This document shows, piece by piece, positions 35,826 through 44,539 of a DNA stretch of 64,000 nucleotides. How positions within the stretch are numbered: the first letter of the stretch is position 1; each line of letters begins with the position of its first letter. The notes under the pieces were generated by a model, which did not search any database, had not been told where the DNA came from, and was given only the letters and a program-made list of their open reading frames with translations. The DNA lies in assembly GCA_013824265.1 (NCBI GenBank), contig PNNO01000001.1, positions 167,051 through 231,050 on the forward strand. The letters run 5' to 3'. The DNA comes from a bacterium (lineage in GTDB: Bacteria > Patescibacteriota > Gracilibacteria > UBA1369 > PNNO01). Both the position numbers and the translations under genes were made by a program.

Positions 35826-35896
35826 TTGTTTTTATTTTTATTTAGTTTATTATACCTCATTCTTGGCTTTTTGTAAACCTTTGGGCATTCCGAAAT

Positions 35897-36421
35897 CTAC
35901 ATCTTCCTGCTGTCGTAAGCCCAGTGAAGAAGTGCCTGTCTTTGCCTTGGCCTACACATAAGATCACCGGGAACGCAGTTTTTCCTTATCTGCCCGATGT
36001 GCCTTTTCATGGCTTTCCACCTCTTTATCTGAAGCGCATCTTCATCCGGAATTCTTCTGCCCAGGTAATATCTGCAATACCACTGGAACCATCCGCGCGG
36101 ATCAAGCGGATAAATCCAACCTTTTTTCCGCCAGTATTCAAGCGGTTTTGAAGCGTTTATTCCAAAAAAATTCAGCTTTGGATTATGAAATTTGTGGCAA
36201 AGTTTTGCGCCTTCAAACCAATCTTCCGGAAACTCGGCCCGGCAATCCGTCATGTATTTGCCGCCAAAAACGCCCATCTTTAAAAGCTGCTTGGGAGTAA
36301 GTTCGGGTTGAAATTCTTTATCAAAATTCTTTCCCATCGGCTCGAAAAGAACATAAGAATAATCTTCCTGCATTAAATCTTTTACTTTTATAATTGCCCC
36401 TTTTGCGAATTTTCTCATCAT
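35897..36421 (-). CDS. Conserved hypothetical protein of a widespread uncharacterised family
   Basis: 174 residues with dense conserved-looking aromatic and Cys motifs: LLKMGVFGGKYMTDC, ASKPLEYWRKKGWIYPLDPRG and WYCRYYLGRR, ending CRPRQRQALLHWAYD. I recall similar proteins in fungi, plants and scattered bacteria, all without known function; this is memory, not a search. No signal or membrane segment. It is divergent from the ferritin-like gene. Confidence 0.75.
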   Translation of the reverse strand: MMRKFAKGAIIKVKDLMQEDYSYVLFEPMGKNFDKEFQPELTPKQLLKMGVFGGKYMTDCRAEFPEDWFEGAKLCHKFHNPKLNFFGINASKPLEYWRKKGWIYPLDPRGWFQWYCRYYLGRRIPDEDALQIKRWKAMKRHIGQIRKNCVPGDLMCRPRQRQALLHWAYDSRKM

Positions 36422-36457
36422 GATACATTATATGCGCAAATAATAACCCAACACGTC

Positions 36458-36877
36458 ATGGCAAACAAAGAAGAATTTATTAAACTGCTCAACAAGGCTC
36501 TTGAATGGGAGTACGCAGCAGCGGTTCAGTATGTTCAGCACGCTTCCGTTATGACAGGCCCTGAATACGACTCAATTTCCGCCGAACTGGTGGTTCATTC
36601 AAATGAAGAAATGGCTCACGCGGTAACAGTTTCAACAATCATAAACGATCTTGGAGGCACACCTACAATCGAAGTTGAAAAAAGAGATATTTCCGAAGAT
36701 GCAAAAACCATGCTTGCGCAGGATTTAGCCGGCGAAGAGCTTGCAATAAAAATGTATAAGGAATTAATTGGAATGGCTGAGGAACTTAAAGAATATGGAA
36801 TACGAAGAAACCTTGAAGACATTCTTATGCAGGAAGAAGAGCACAGAAGAGACATTTTAAGCTCTCTTGGAAGATAG
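36458..36877 (+). CDS. Ferritin-like / bacterioferritin-type di-iron protein
   Basis: 139 residues forming four helices. Di-iron ligands are visible: E18 in LEWEYAAAVQY, E51 and H54 in NEEMAH, then EE in AGEELAIKMY and E/H in QEEEHRRD. It is shorter than Bfr and lacks a clear heme Met. Likely iron storage or peroxide detoxification. It ends at a bidirectional terminator. Confidence 0.85.
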   Translation: MANKEEFIKLLNKALEWEYAAAVQYVQHASVMTGPEYDSISAELVVHSNEEMAHAVTVSTIINDLGGTPTIEVEKRDISEDAKTMLAQDLAGEELAIKMYKELIGMAEELKEYGIRRNLEDILMQEEEHRRDILSSLGR

Positions 36878-36900
36878 TCCACAAATAAAAAATTACGCAA

Positions 36901-36933
36901 AAAAAGCGATCTCAAATTTGGGGTCGCTTTTTT
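36901..36933. terminator. Bidirectional Rho-independent terminator
   Basis: gcgatctc (36906-36913) pairs with ggggtcgc (36920-36927), 8 pairs including two G-U, loop aaattt. An A5 tract precedes and a T6 tract follows, so it serves both the ferritin-like gene and the convergent gene at 36957. Confidence 0.8.
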
Positions 36934-36956
36934 GCAGTAAATCTTAAACCGTCTTA

Positions 36957-37775
36957 TTATTTATCAATCTCGAGCTCATCCACTTGTTCATGTATAGCAA
37001 CCACGGTGTCGCCAACCATTTCACCTAAGGCTTCTTCTGATTCAACCTGCAATTCCAAAAATCCAATTAATTCGTCGGCTTGATCATCAAGAGCAACTAT
37101 CTGTGTAATATACTCAACAGGCAATCCTCTTCCCAGTTTTGCATACCTGCATGGATGATTGTGCGCTGAGCCTTCACTCTTTGACCAAATATCTTCACCG
37201 GCATAATCCAAAAATTCCTTTGAAAGACCTATTAAAATACCCGTTCTGTGTTTGCCTGCATTAAACAACTTGTCCAATGTTCCACGTGGAATACCAGCCG
37301 CAATGGCTTTTTCAACAAAGCAGTTAACTCTTTGTGGAAGTCCCTCTCCCGGGACACGATCATTTTCCGAATCTTCAAGAAACTTAACAAGATCTGCAAC
37401 TTCGGCTTCACTAAGATTCTCATTGATATTAAAACCAAGCTTTAAAAGTTCATCTACGACAAAGAAAAACTTGGTTGTTCCCGTAGGTCTGGCAAGGTCC
37501 GACTTTCTTAATGGATCGTCAAGATCATCCTCGAACTCAGCAAGTTTATACTCAAAACCGCCCGGTACAATTGAAGCAAACGGAGCCTCACCGGTAACTG
37601 CCAAAGTGGAAAGCGCTTCACTTCCAAGTCTGGCCCAGGCCACTGTTTCCTGGTTACGTTCAAAGTCATCCCGCAATAAGGAAAAAACCTTTTGCGCATA
37701 AGGGACAAGGCTTTCCGGATCTACACCTCCCGGCAATCCTGATATTTTTCTATCATCTTTTTCCATTTGAACCAT
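36957..37775 (-). CDS. Hypothetical protein with near-consensus promoter
   Basis: 272 acidic, mostly helical residues with no signal or membrane segment; no family recognised. In-frame ATGs at 37775 and 37766 are both possible. Promoter TTGACA-17-TACAGT lies at 37814-37842. It diverges from the LemA gene. Several other orphans in the next 5 kb share this kind of strong promoter. Confidence 0.65.
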   Translation of the reverse strand: MVQMEKDDRKISGLPGGVDPESLVPYAQKVFSLLRDDFERNQETVAWARLGSEALSTLAVTGEAPFASIVPGGFEYKLAEFEDDLDDPLRKSDLARPTGTTKFFFVVDELLKLGFNINENLSEAEVADLVKFLEDSENDRVPGEGLPQRVNCFVEKAIAAGIPRGTLDKLFNAGKHRTGILIGLSKEFLDYAGEDIWSKSEGSAHNHPCRYAKLGRGLPVEYITQIVALDDQADELIGFLELQVESEEALGEMVGDTVVAIHEQVDELEIDK

Positions 37776-37813
37776 TTGTTAATATTTGTAACCAAATATA
37801 TAAAAAGGAAAGA

Positions 37814-37842
37814 ACTGTAATTGTTTTTACATGTTATGTCAA
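37814..37842 (-). promoter_or_regulatory. Promoter of the 36957-37775 gene
   Basis: TTGACA (plus 37837-37842), 17-bp spacer, TACAGT (plus 37814-37819) on the minus strand. Confidence 0.6.
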
Positions 37843-37913
37843 GCGCGATTTTCCGCTGGTAAAAGAGAGTGAATTTGCTACAATTGCCACAGTTACTTTT
37901 TAACGATAAAAAA

Positions 37914-38468
37914 ATGGAAGTTTTATACGTTGTACTCGGGCTTGCTGTTGTTATCGGCTTATTCGCAATGGGGATTTACAACGCCCTAATCGTTCTTCGA
38001 AACAAAGTTGATGAAGGATGGTCGGACATCGACACACAGCTTAAAAGAAGATGGGACCTTATCCCAAACATGGTTGAAACGGTAAAAGGTTATGCGACAC
38101 ATGAAAAAGGTGTGTTTGAAGAAGTTACAAAAGCAAGAAGCCAGGCTATGCAGGCAAAGACACCGGAAGAACATGCTCAGGCTGAAAACGCCCTTTCTTC
38201 AACATTGAAATCTTTGTTTGCAGTAGCGGAAAACTACCCTGATTTAAAAGCAAACCAGAACTTTATTGATCTTCAGGCGACTTTAAAAGAAGTTGAAGAA
38301 CACATTCAAATGTCTAGAAGGTACTACAACGGAACTGTCCGCGATTTCAACACAAAGCTTCAGGTTTTCCCAAACAATATAGTTGCAGGAATGCTTGGAT
38401 TTACAAAGCGTGACTTCTTTGAGATCGAAGAAGGAGAGAAACAGAACGTTAAAGTAAGCTTCTCTTAA
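37914..38468 (+). CDS. lemA: LemA family protein
   Basis: 184 residues from ATG at 37914; an extended -10 (tgctacaat) just upstream makes the earlier ATG at 37869 unlikely. One N-terminal transmembrane helix (about 4-24), then the LemA helical domain with NKVDEGWSDIDTQLKRRWDLIPNMV, QFIDLQ-type and RRYYNGTVRDFN signatures. LemA is widespread, function unclear. It forms a unit with the DUF2207 gene 4 bases downstream, a common pairing. Confidence 0.93.
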   Translation: MEVLYVVLGLAVVIGLFAMGIYNALIVLRNKVDEGWSDIDTQLKRRWDLIPNMVETVKGYATHEKGVFEEVTKARSQAMQAKTPEEHAQAENALSSTLKSLFAVAENYPDLKANQNFIDLQATLKEVEEHIQMSRRYYNGTVRDFNTKLQVFPNNIVAGMLGFTKRDFFEIEEGEKQNVKVSFS

Positions 38469-38472
38469 AAAA

Positions 38473-40224
38473 ATGAAAAAACTACTCGCAACCCTTGGCC
38501 TTTATATATTTTTGGCTCCAGCATTGCCATCTGCGCTGGCTTATAGTTCGTGGAATCTGCCACAAGTTAATCAGGATATAACCATAACCGAATCCGGAAA
38601 AATTCAGGTTACGGAAACAATTAAAGCTGACTTCACTCAGGACCCGCACAGAGGAATCTTTAGAAACATCCCAATAAGCTATACGGATAAATTTGGAAAT
38701 CCGTTCAATCTGCGCTTTAAACTTATAAGCGTCACTGACGAAAACGGAAACAATCATCCAATAGCCGAAAAAGGCAAAGACGGAGATGATTATTATCTTA
38801 AAATAGGAGACGCGGATGTTTTGAGAAGTGACATTGTCACATACGTAATAAAATACGAAGTGGACAGAGCCATGGGCTATTTTGAAGATCACGACGAGCT
38901 TTATTGGAATCCATATGTGTACTGGGAAATCCCTGTTCTTTCAAGCACCGTAACAGTTCATCTGCCGCAAAGCGCGGACACAAGCAAAATGCGTGCAGCC
39001 TGCTACACCGGATCATATGGATCAATTGAAGAACAATGCACGGCGCAGGTTATTGATGACAAAACATTTCAATACAAGACAACGGCAGTATCATACTCCG
39101 GAGACGGGTTCACAATAGTGGCGGGATGGCCAACCGGAATAATCGCAAAGCCACCTTTGATCAACAAAATATTGTGGTTTGTTTTTGATAACTGGTCCCT
39201 ATTAATTCCCATAATCGCGTTTGCATTTTTATATTGGAGATGGAACAAAACCGGTCGTGACCCAAAAGCTGAAAATGGCACAATCATCCCAAGATACAAA
39301 GCTCCCGAGGGACTTAGTCCAACTCAGGTTGGCACTATAATAGACGAGAAAGTGGATATGCACGACATAACAAGCGTGATAATTACTTACGCGGTTAAAG
39401 GGTATTTAAAAATAAACGAACTCAAAACAAAGAAATTGTTATTTTTTGAAGATACCGATTACGAGCTTGAAATTTTAAAAGATTATGCAAATGCAAAGGG
39501 AATCCAATCTCACGAAAAGAAAATTCTGGATTCGATTTTTGAAGACAAAAAGATTATAAAAATTTCCGATCTTAAATTCAAATTCTACAAACACATAGAA
39601 GGAATAAAGGAAGAAATCTATGACGACCTAATTAAAGGAAAATACTTTGTAAACAATCCGGAAAAAGTAAGAGGCACATACCTGGGAATAGGAATAGCAA
39701 TGGTTGCGATAACTATTTTCTTTGCAGCGGCAGTTTTTGCACTTCTTGGCCTAACTGCTATTTTCGCCATCATAGTTACAGGAATTCTTTTTATAATTTT
39801 CGGCAGGATTATGCCACGCAAAACATTAAAAGGAGCTAACGCATACATGGAGATAAAGGGTCTTGAAGAATACATTCGCACTGCGGAAAAAGACAGAATT
39901 AAATTCCAGGAAGATCAAAATATATTCTTCGAAAAATTACTGCCATACGCCATGGTTCTTGGACTCGGCGAGAAGTGGGCGGGAGCTTTTAAAGACCTGT
40001 ACAAAAAACCACCATCATGGTTTTCCGGCGACAACATGGATTCATTTAATACATACTACCTGGTAAACCGTTTGAGCAATTTCTCCACTCAAGCCCAAAC
40101 TGCATTTGCTTCGTCACCAAGAAGTAGCGGAAGTGGTGGATCAAGCGCTTGGAGCGGTGGAAGCGGATTCTCCGGAGGATTCTCAGGAGGAGGATTCGGT
40201 GGTGGCGGCGGTGGAGGCTGGTAG
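38473..40224 (+). CDS. DUF2207 membrane protein
   Basis: 583 residues. Signal peptide to about residue 23, extracytoplasmic DUF2207 domain with the TETIKADFTQDPHRGIFRNIP start, a transmembrane segment near 230-253, cytoplasmic region, two further helices near 400-440, and a Gly/Ser-rich tail ending in a run of glycines and W. This layout is standard for the family that travels with LemA. Function is not established. Confidence 0.9.
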   Translation: MKKLLATLGLYIFLAPALPSALAYSSWNLPQVNQDITITESGKIQVTETIKADFTQDPHRGIFRNIPISYTDKFGNPFNLRFKLISVTDENGNNHPIAEKGKDGDDYYLKIGDADVLRSDIVTYVIKYEVDRAMGYFEDHDELYWNPYVYWEIPVLSSTVTVHLPQSADTSKMRAACYTGSYGSIEEQCTAQVIDDKTFQYKTTAVSYSGDGFTIVAGWPTGIIAKPPLINKILWFVFDNWSLLIPIIAFAFLYWRWNKTGRDPKAENGTIIPRYKAPEGLSPTQVGTIIDEKVDMHDITSVIITYAVKGYLKINELKTKKLLFFEDTDYELEILKDYANAKGIQSHEKKILDSIFEDKKIIKISDLKFKFYKHIEGIKEEIYDDLIKGKYFVNNPEKVRGTYLGIGIAMVAITIFFAAAVFALLGLTAIFAIIVTGILFIIFGRIMPRKTLKGANAYMEIKGLEEYIRTAEKDRIKFQEDQNIFFEKLLPYAMVLGLGEKWAGAFKDLYKKPPSWFSGDNMDSFNTYYLVNRLSNFSTQAQTAFASSPRSSGSGGSSAWSGGSGFSGGFSGGGFGGGGGGGW

Positions 40225-40241
40225 GATAGTTGCAAGGCAAC

Positions 40242-41243
40242 CTAGGCTACATGTTTTGCCTTCTGATAAAGCCCATACATAAACTCCGGCGTAATCCTTT
40301 TTTCACCTGCGGAAGACTTTAAAAGCTCAAAAGCTCTTATTCTTAATAACTGCTTGTATCGCTTTTCAGGTGTAATTTGCTTCCAATAATCATATTCTTT
40401 TTTCAAAGACTCCATTATTCTTGGATCGGAAGTAAAGTTCTTAAGCCTGATACTCTTTTCTTCAAGTTCGGCCCTTTTCATTCTAATCTCTTCCTCAAGC
40501 TCTTCTTTATGAGCCGTAAGCTCTTCTCCCATGGACTTATTGTATTCTTCTTCAAACTTCTTAATCTCTTCTTTCTCTGCAAATTTTCTCATCATTTTTT
40601 CCGGCAAAGCAGGTACTTTTAAAGCATTTAAAATATTCCCCGTCATTTCCTTTTCAAACGGATCGGCATCAACTTTGGCAAAAGGATCATTTGAAAATCC
40701 AAGCACCTGTGAAAATTCGCTAAAAAATTTAACTCTGTAATTTTCAAAAGAATTATACGCGCTCTTTAAGTCTTCCGGCTTTTTATGTATTGCGGCAATT
40801 CCTATTTTCCCAACTCTTTCCTGAAGCATACTTAGCGGATGACGCAAAAGAGAAGTTATTAAATCTCCAAGAATAGCTGACTTCCCATCCAAAAAAGCAT
40901 GAGTCTCTTCTATTCTGTCGGAAATATTCTGCGTGAATTCAACTATATTTGGCGGCGCTTCTTTACGTTCAAGGTCCTCCATATCCTTCTGGAACAGGAA
41001 GTTCTGTGATAACTGCTCAAGATCGTCCCCAAGTTTACCAAAACTGTCGGCCACTTCGCGAATGGTATCCCACTTTACGGATTCATCCTCCAAAACAAGT
41101 TCGGAGAGATTTCTTACCGCCAACATTTGACGCGTAGGCCTCTCATTTTCACTAACAGGTTCTTCAACAAGGGAAGGAACCGGGTTTTGATACGGCTGTT
41201 CTCTGCGGGCATTCTCTCCATTATCCTCAACTAAATTGTTCAT
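40242..41243 (-). CDS. Hypothetical coiled-coil protein
   Basis: 333 residues, highly charged, with a long Glu/Lys coiled coil (about 215-285). No signal, membrane segment or known domain. An extended -10 (TGCTATAAT, plus 41271-41279) precedes it on the minus strand. It follows the two orphans at 41292 and 41950 on the same strand, each with its own promoter. Confidence 0.65.
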   Translation of the reverse strand: MNNLVEDNGENARREQPYQNPVPSLVEEPVSENERPTRQMLAVRNLSELVLEDESVKWDTIREVADSFGKLGDDLEQLSQNFLFQKDMEDLERKEAPPNIVEFTQNISDRIEETHAFLDGKSAILGDLITSLLRHPLSMLQERVGKIGIAAIHKKPEDLKSAYNSFENYRVKFFSEFSQVLGFSNDPFAKVDADPFEKEMTGNILNALKVPALPEKMMRKFAEKEEIKKFEEEYNKSMGEELTAHKEELEEEIRMKRAELEEKSIRLKNFTSDPRIMESLKKEYDYWKQITPEKRYKQLLRIRAFELLKSSAGEKRITPEFMYGLYQKAKHVA

Positions 41244-41270
41244 TTTGGTTTTTTATTTTTGTATCGTAAC

Positions 41271-41279
41271 ATTATAGCA
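41271..41279 (-). promoter_or_regulatory. Extended -10 promoter element of the 40242-41243 gene
   Basis: TGC plus TATAAT on the minus strand (plus 41271-41279). No matching -35, as expected for an extended -10 promoter. Confidence 0.5.
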
Positions 41280-41291
41280 CAAACAAGCCCT

Positions 41292-41885
41292 TTATGAAAG
41301 AGCTATTCTTATCTTCCCCTGGATTGTAAGGGCTGTCTTTTTTTGAATCAAAAGCCTTGTCGTATCCAACTCATTTCCGTAGACAAGAACATCGTTAATA
41401 CACTCTTCAACGCCATAACAAAGTTTTAAAACTTCCGGATCCAAACCGGACTCTTCGTGCACCGTAAAGCCACTAATAAGCTCCTCAAGTTTTAGTACAT
41501 TTAGAAGATTAATGCCATTTAAAACTGCATCTATTCTTTGATTTAACTCAAATATAAAGACCTCTTTTATAAGATCTTTTTCACTTTTCCATCCGTCCGG
41601 AAAACGCGTCTCATGATCTAAAGCACCAAGAAGCCTTGCGCATAGCTGAGCAATACCCCTTGAAGAAACATTTATGCGCAACTTTATTGAATTTAAAATA
41701 TTACCCTCCAGCTCGTTAAGTTTTAGCTCCGGACCTGCCGCCTCAACATGAAACACAAGCTCTCCCAAAATCCTATCAATATTCTCATCGTTACTCTCCG
41801 CTACCGCATTAACAACATCACGCAAAAGTCCCTTAATAACATCCAATCTCTCCCCTTGATTTAAAAAAACTTCAGATTCGGACAT
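41292..41885 (-). CDS. Hypothetical protein with consensus promoter
   Basis: 197 acidic, helical residues, no recognised domain. It has a perfect TTGACA-16-TATAAT promoter 26-54 bases upstream, so strong expression is likely. Soluble. Possible weak similarity of its C-terminus to the orphan at 32030. Confidence 0.65.
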   Translation of the reverse strand: MSESEVFLNQGERLDVIKGLLRDVVNAVAESNDENIDRILGELVFHVEAAGPELKLNELEGNILNSIKLRINVSSRGIAQLCARLLGALDHETRFPDGWKSEKDLIKEVFIFELNQRIDAVLNGINLLNVLKLEELISGFTVHEESGLDPEVLKLCYGVEECINDVLVYGNELDTTRLLIQKKTALTIQGKIRIALS

Positions 41886-41911
41886 ATTGCAGGGACAACA
41901 AATAGGGTGAC

Positions 41912-41939
41912 ATTATAATGCTATGCATGAATTTGTCAA
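41912..41939 (-). promoter_or_regulatory. Perfect-consensus promoter of the 41292-41885 gene
   Basis: TTGACA (plus 41934-41939), 16-bp spacer, TATAAT (plus 41912-41917) on the minus strand. Both hexamers are exact consensus. Confidence 0.75.
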
Positions 41940-41949
41940 GCAGGCCAAA

Positions 41950-42585
41950 TCATACTTTTGCTCTTAAGTATTCCTGCAATACCTTAACTTTTGATGAACA
42001 TTGCTCAGGCGAAAGCTCCAAAATCTGTTCCACAGTCAAAATTCGCCCATTGTTGCCTTTAGTTCTGTTAACGTCTTCCTCGGAAATCGTAGCCACGTAG
42101 CATGGCATCACAACTGCGCTTGCGTCACCGACCGCGCCCAAATTAATTCCCGGAATTTCATTTGCAACGCCAATTAATTCAATTTTTTCAATTTTGGCAT
42201 TATCAAGAGACTCATTAACTTTAAAGGTACTGTTCGGCAATACTCCTCTGCTTGCAGCCGGGAAATCAACCCCTTCAAGACGAGCAAGGTCATCCTTGGA
42301 AGTATTTTCATTTGCCATTTCGTTGCCTCTAATCGATTCACGTCCAATTAATACATATCTTTCACCTTCATCCTTAAAAACAATCGCGAGCGCATAACGA
42401 ACATTATCAATAACAAGTTCTATTTTTTCATTTGCCGGAGTCTCATTTGCGACTTCGCTTCTCACTGCGGCTACCAATTCCAAAACCGTTGGATTACTTT
42501 TGGCTACCTTTTCCGGATCAATAAAGGGACGTTTTATATCGCTAAGATATCGATGTTCATCATTTCTTAATGTATTTTCACCCAT
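41950..42585 (-). CDS. Hypothetical protein
   Basis: 211 residues, soluble, acidic, beta-rich in the centre (IELVIDNVRYALAIVFKDEGERYVLIGRE), no known domain. Promoter TTGACA-17-TAGGAT at 42617-42645, back to back with the promoter of the PIG-L-like gene. Confidence 0.65.
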   Translation of the reverse strand: MGENTLRNDEHRYLSDIKRPFIDPEKVAKSNPTVLELVAAVRSEVANETPANEKIELVIDNVRYALAIVFKDEGERYVLIGRESIRGNEMANENTSKDDLARLEGVDFPAASRGVLPNSTFKVNESLDNAKIEKIELIGVANEIPGINLGAVGDASAVVMPCYVATISEEDVNRTKGNNGRILTVEQILELSPEQCSSKVKVLQEYLRAKV

Positions 42586-42616
42586 TTTTAAAATATTAAT
42601 TGTAACAAGGTTTTGA

Positions 42617-42645
42617 ATCCTACAAACACTTTAGCAAGTTGTCAA
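42617..42645 (-). promoter_or_regulatory. Promoter of the 41950-42585 gene
   Basis: TTGACA (plus 42640-42645), 17-bp spacer, TAGGAT (plus 42617-42622) on the minus strand. Confidence 0.6.
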
Positions 42646-42659
42646 GCAGAAGCAGGCCC

Positions 42660-42687
42660 TTGACACATAGGCGTAAAAATGTATGAT
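42660..42687 (+). promoter_or_regulatory. Promoter of the PIG-L-like gene
   Basis: TTGACA (42660-42665), 16-bp spacer, TATGAT (42682-42687). The -10 covers the first ATG of the frame (42679), so translation probably starts downstream. Confidence 0.6.
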
Positions 42688-43320
42688 TACACCCTTTATA
42701 TAATTTTAATATTTTTGGAAAACCTTGTATTCGTAGGCGCTCACCCGGACGACGCAGAAATATGGGCTGGAGGAACTTTATTGAAACATAAAGATCGTGG
42801 GGCTAAAGTTTCTTTAGTAGTCCGCAATGCTGAGGATTTGAACAAGCAAGAAATAGCCGAACAACAAAACGTATGCGATAAGGCGGAATTTGATCTCATT
42901 TGGTATTCAACCAGGCAAGAATTAATCGAAGCAGTTACAAAAATAGCTCCGGACATTTTCATAACTCATTGGGACGAAGATAGCCATCCAACACACAGAC
43001 TTGTTTCGCAGGATGCTATAGAAGCAATAGCAAAGTGTATGCATAAAAACGGCACACCTACAGAAATGTATTATTGTAATACATATAATGCATTAGGCCG
43101 TAATGGCCAATTTGAGCCAAATCATTATGTAGATATAACCGATTACACAGAAAAAAAGCGTGAGCTAATAAGATATTTTGAAAGCAAGAACCCGGAAAAT
43201 TGGATTCGTTATACAGAGCAGCTAACAACTCTTTACGGCATGCGTTGCTGGACAGATCACGCTGAAGGATTTCGCAGATTTACAATGCGTGGATTTTATG
43301 GAGCCGGATCAAAATTGTAA
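42679..43320 (+). CDS. PIG-L/LmbE-family zinc deacetylase
   Basis: Up to 213 residues. The zinc motif HPDDAE sits in VGAHPDDAEIWAGG and the second His in THWDEDSHPTHR. The family removes N-acetyl groups from GlcNAc conjugates (MshB, BshB, PIG-L). The promoter -10 overlaps the ATG at 42679, so the true start may be TTG at 42715 (202 residues, starting right at the first conserved strand). It faces the glycosyltransferase operon, whose enzymes could supply its substrate. Confidence 0.88.
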   Translation: MYDYTLYIILIFLENLVFVGAHPDDAEIWAGGTLLKHKDRGAKVSLVVRNAEDLNKQEIAEQQNVCDKAEFDLIWYSTRQELIEAVTKIAPDIFITHWDEDSHPTHRLVSQDAIEAIAKCMHKNGTPTEMYYCNTYNALGRNGQFEPNHYVDITDYTEKKRELIRYFESKNPENWIRYTEQLTTLYGMRCWTDHAEGFRRFTMRGFYGAGSKL

Positions 43321-43324
43321 AAAT

Positions 43325-44539
43325 TTATTTTTTACAAAACATATTCCTTTCATAACTTTTGAATATATTTGACCAGTCAAATTTCTCAACTGAAATTTCT
43401 CTTCCTTTTTCGCCAATTTTCCTCCTCATCTCTTCGTTTCCCAAGAGCATAAGAATATAGTCTGCCGCAGCTTTTACATCCCCGTCATTCACAAGAAATC
43501 CTGTTTCTTCATTCAAAACAACTTCCGGTATACCGCCAACAGCTGTCGCAACGACAGGCAATCCACAAGATTGAGCCTCCATAAAAGTTCTACCCATATG
43601 CTCAGTTGTAACAAAGCTCCCTCCTTCTTCTTCTTGAGTTATACATGTAGACATTTGAAAATAAATATCCGAGGCGCAATAATACTTTTGGATCTCATTA
43701 ATCGGCACAAATTTTCTTCTTATAACATTCCCCTGCAGTCCGTTTTCGCAAATCATCGAATTAATATTTTTCTCCATTGGTCCACCACCTACCAACAAGA
43801 AATATACGGGACTCGATGAACTTTTTATAACATTTCTCATGGCTTCAATTGCATAATTAATACCTTTAACTGGTACGAATCTTGCAACACAAATAACAAT
43901 TTCTCCATCATTCGGCAATTCAAGTTCTTCGCGCAAATCATTTTTCCCGCTATTTAAAACCGGGGAAAACCTATTGGTATCAACTCCTCCAACAAAAGGC
44001 TCCATAATTATGGGATCTATACCAATTTCAATAAGTCTTTCTCTTACATAATTTGTCGTAATAACAAGATGATCCAGATTTTCATTTATCATTTGCTTAA
44101 CAAAGGCCCTACGTTCTTCAATTGTATCACCTTTGCCAACAATCTTTGACTGCCTTATATCCGTACCTCCGGAACGCATAATTATTTTTGATGATGGATT
44201 CTGCCCTCTTAAAACATCAAATATGCGAACCCAATACAAACTGTTAAAAAAAATTATATCAGCAGGGTTATCCGAAATCCATTCATTAAGAGCACTAGGG
44301 TCATTAATTGATTTGTAAGGAAGTATGTGTTTAACATTATTCATTAATGCAAATTTCTCGGCTTCATGCTTTGAAATACCCAAATTATCAGGAGTTTCAT
44401 CGTGACAAAACGACAAAGAATTAAGTTCATAACCAATTTGATTTCTAAAATGATTGATAAACTCATAAGCATGCGTCTCCATTCCTCCTATGTGCGGCGG
44501 AAATTTATCAGAAACAAAAAGAATTTTTTTCTTGTCCAT
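43325..44539 (-). CDS. GT4-family glycosyltransferase
   Basis: 404 residues, GT-B fold. N-terminal FVSDKFPPHIGGMETHA, the ICVARFVPVKGINYAI hinge segment, and the C-terminal EAQSCGLPVVATAVGGIPEVV with the E-x7-E donor-binding pattern are typical of GT4 retaining enzymes. Acceptor and donor cannot be told. Its ATG overlaps the stop of the radical SAM gene. Confidence 0.92.
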   Translation of the reverse strand: MDKKKILFVSDKFPPHIGGMETHAYEFINHFRNQIGYELNSLSFCHDETPDNLGISKHEAEKFALMNNVKHILPYKSINDPSALNEWISDNPADIIFFNSLYWVRIFDVLRGQNPSSKIIMRSGGTDIRQSKIVGKGDTIEERRAFVKQMINENLDHLVITTNYVRERLIEIGIDPIIMEPFVGGVDTNRFSPVLNSGKNDLREELELPNDGEIVICVARFVPVKGINYAIEAMRNVIKSSSSPVYFLLVGGGPMEKNINSMICENGLQGNVIRRKFVPINEIQKYYCASDIYFQMSTCITQEEEGGSFVTTEHMGRTFMEAQSCGLPVVATAVGGIPEVVLNEETGFLVNDGDVKAAADYILMLLGNEEMRRKIGEKGREISVEKFDWSNIFKSYERNMFCKK

